The position numbers and the translations under genes are program-made. A DNA stretch of 64,000 bases from Comamonas sp. JUb58 (GTDB taxonomy: Bacteria; Pseudomonadota; Gammaproteobacteria; Burkholderiales; Burkholderiaceae_C), in assembly GCF_004364775.1 (NCBI RefSeq), contig NZ_SOAL01000010.1:124001-188000 (forward strand), given 5' to 3'. The notes beneath the pieces were generated by a model, which saw only the letters and a list, made by a program, of their open reading frames with translations, searched no databases and was not told the DNA's origin. Positions within the stretch are counted from its first letter, which is position 1, and each line of letters starts with the position of its first letter. Positions 63,500 to 64,000 of the stretch are shown here, piece after piece.

Positions 63500-64000
63500 A
63501 TGCAATACCTGTATCCGCTGCTGGCGGTCTTGATCTGGTCCGGCAACACGGTGGTCAGCAAACAAGCTGCTGGCGCCATCGCACCCATTGAAATCGGCTT
63601 TCTGCGCTGGGTGCTGGCGGTGCTGCTGGTCACCCCCGTGCTGCTTCCGGCGGTCTGGCGCAACCGCGAGGCCATCCGGGGCCATGCCGGCCAGATCCTG
63701 GTGCTGGGCGTGCTGGGCATGGTGGTCTACCAAAGCTGTGCCTACTTTGCCGCCGCCTACACCACGGCCACGCACATGGGCATCATCCTGACCCTGTCGC
63801 CGCTGGTGGTGCTGGGCATCTGCGTGGGCCTGCTGGGCCAGGTGCTGACGGCCGGTGGCGCCATCGGCTCGGTGCTGGCCTTTGCCGGCGTGGTGCTGGT
63901 GATCAGCGAGGGGCATCCCGTCTCCCTGCTGGAACAGGGTATCAACCGCGGCGATCTGCTGATGCTGCTGGCCTGCCTGGCCTATGCGGCCTACAACATC
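63500..64000 (+). CDS. EamA-family (RhaT/DMT) transporter, partial at the right edge
   Basis: The frame starts MQYLYPLLAVLIWSGNTVVSKQAAG and gives 167 residues with five hydrophobic helices before the window ends. It has the EamA motifs LIWSGNTVVSK and GFLRWVLAVLLV and is expected to reach about 290 residues with ten helices. It probably exports a small metabolite and is likely under control of the divergent AraC-type gene. Confidence 0.88.
   Translation, partial: MQYLYPLLAVLIWSGNTVVSKQAAGAIAPIEIGFLRWVLAVLLVTPVLLPAVWRNREAIRGHAGQILVLGVLGMVVYQSCAYFAAAYTTATHMGIILTLSPLVVLGICVGLLGQVLTAGGAIGSVLAFAGVVLVISEGHPVSLLEQGINRGDLLMLLACLAYAAYNI

Overview
The window is GC-rich, densely packed chromosomal DNA from a betaproteobacterium, most likely of the family Comamonadaceae (Comamonas/Delftia/Acidovorax type). 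This rests on the Bug-type tripartite tricarboxylate transporter with its own two-component system, the dcw cluster order with lpxC at its end, the cobW-like/dksA/hslVU neighbourhood and the style of the proteins. No database search was possible, so the genus is an inference. I saw no insertion sequence, prophage, tRNA or CRISPR array. The only stable RNA gene seen is RNase P RNA (rnpB), on the minus strand near 62.1-62.5 kb.

Layout. 0-4.7 kb (minus): tctD-tctE-tctC-tctB-tctA, a regulated carboxylate uptake locus; tctA runs off the left edge. 4.9-6.6 kb (minus): a DAHP synthase gene preceded by an apparent aromatic-amino-acid attenuator, with a short leader peptide containing Phe-Tyr-Phe-Tyr-Phe-Trp-Phe and a terminator hairpin, and followed by a small unknown gene. 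6.8-9.6 kb (minus): tldD and rodA. 9.8-15.8 kb (plus): yqiA-like esterase, an RNase II-like exonuclease, a TonB-like protein, aroE, mtgA and ruvC. 16-17 kb (minus): an RcnB-like periplasmic protein and a 58-residue membrane protein. 17.0-36.1 kb (minus): an uninterrupted division and cell wall cluster, transcribed mraZ-rsmH-ftsL-ftsI-murE-murF-mraY-murD-ftsW-murG-murC-ddl-ftsQ-ftsA-ftsZ-lpxC, with many ATGA overlaps and a recognisable MraZ box. 36.4-42.2 kb (minus): hslVU, an unknown 559-residue protein, dksA and a His-rich COG0523 GTPase. 42.5-43.3 kb: a pseudouridine-synthase-like protein that seems to lack its catalytic Asp.

43.4-57.6 kb is the least ordinary part. A two-component system (minus) is divergent from a tightly overlapping plus-strand run: outer membrane factor, DevC-like permease, DevA-like ATPase, DevB-like lipoprotein, HAD phosphatase, alpha/beta hydrolase, two SMR/EmrE-like membrane proteins and a DegT-type aminotransferase. 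This run meets, tail to tail with a 71-base overlap, a minus-strand run of class III aminotransferase, GNAT-like acyltransferase and arginase-fold protein. pssA follows. The whole looks like a make-modify-flip-export pathway for an amine-bearing, perhaps lipid-linked, small molecule. The product is unknown; this is the best candidate here for an undescribed system.

57.6-64 kb: a Nudix/metallo-beta-lactamase fusion, divergent from dapF-DUF484-xerC, then rnpB, an AraC-family regulator and the start of an EamA transporter cut by the right edge.
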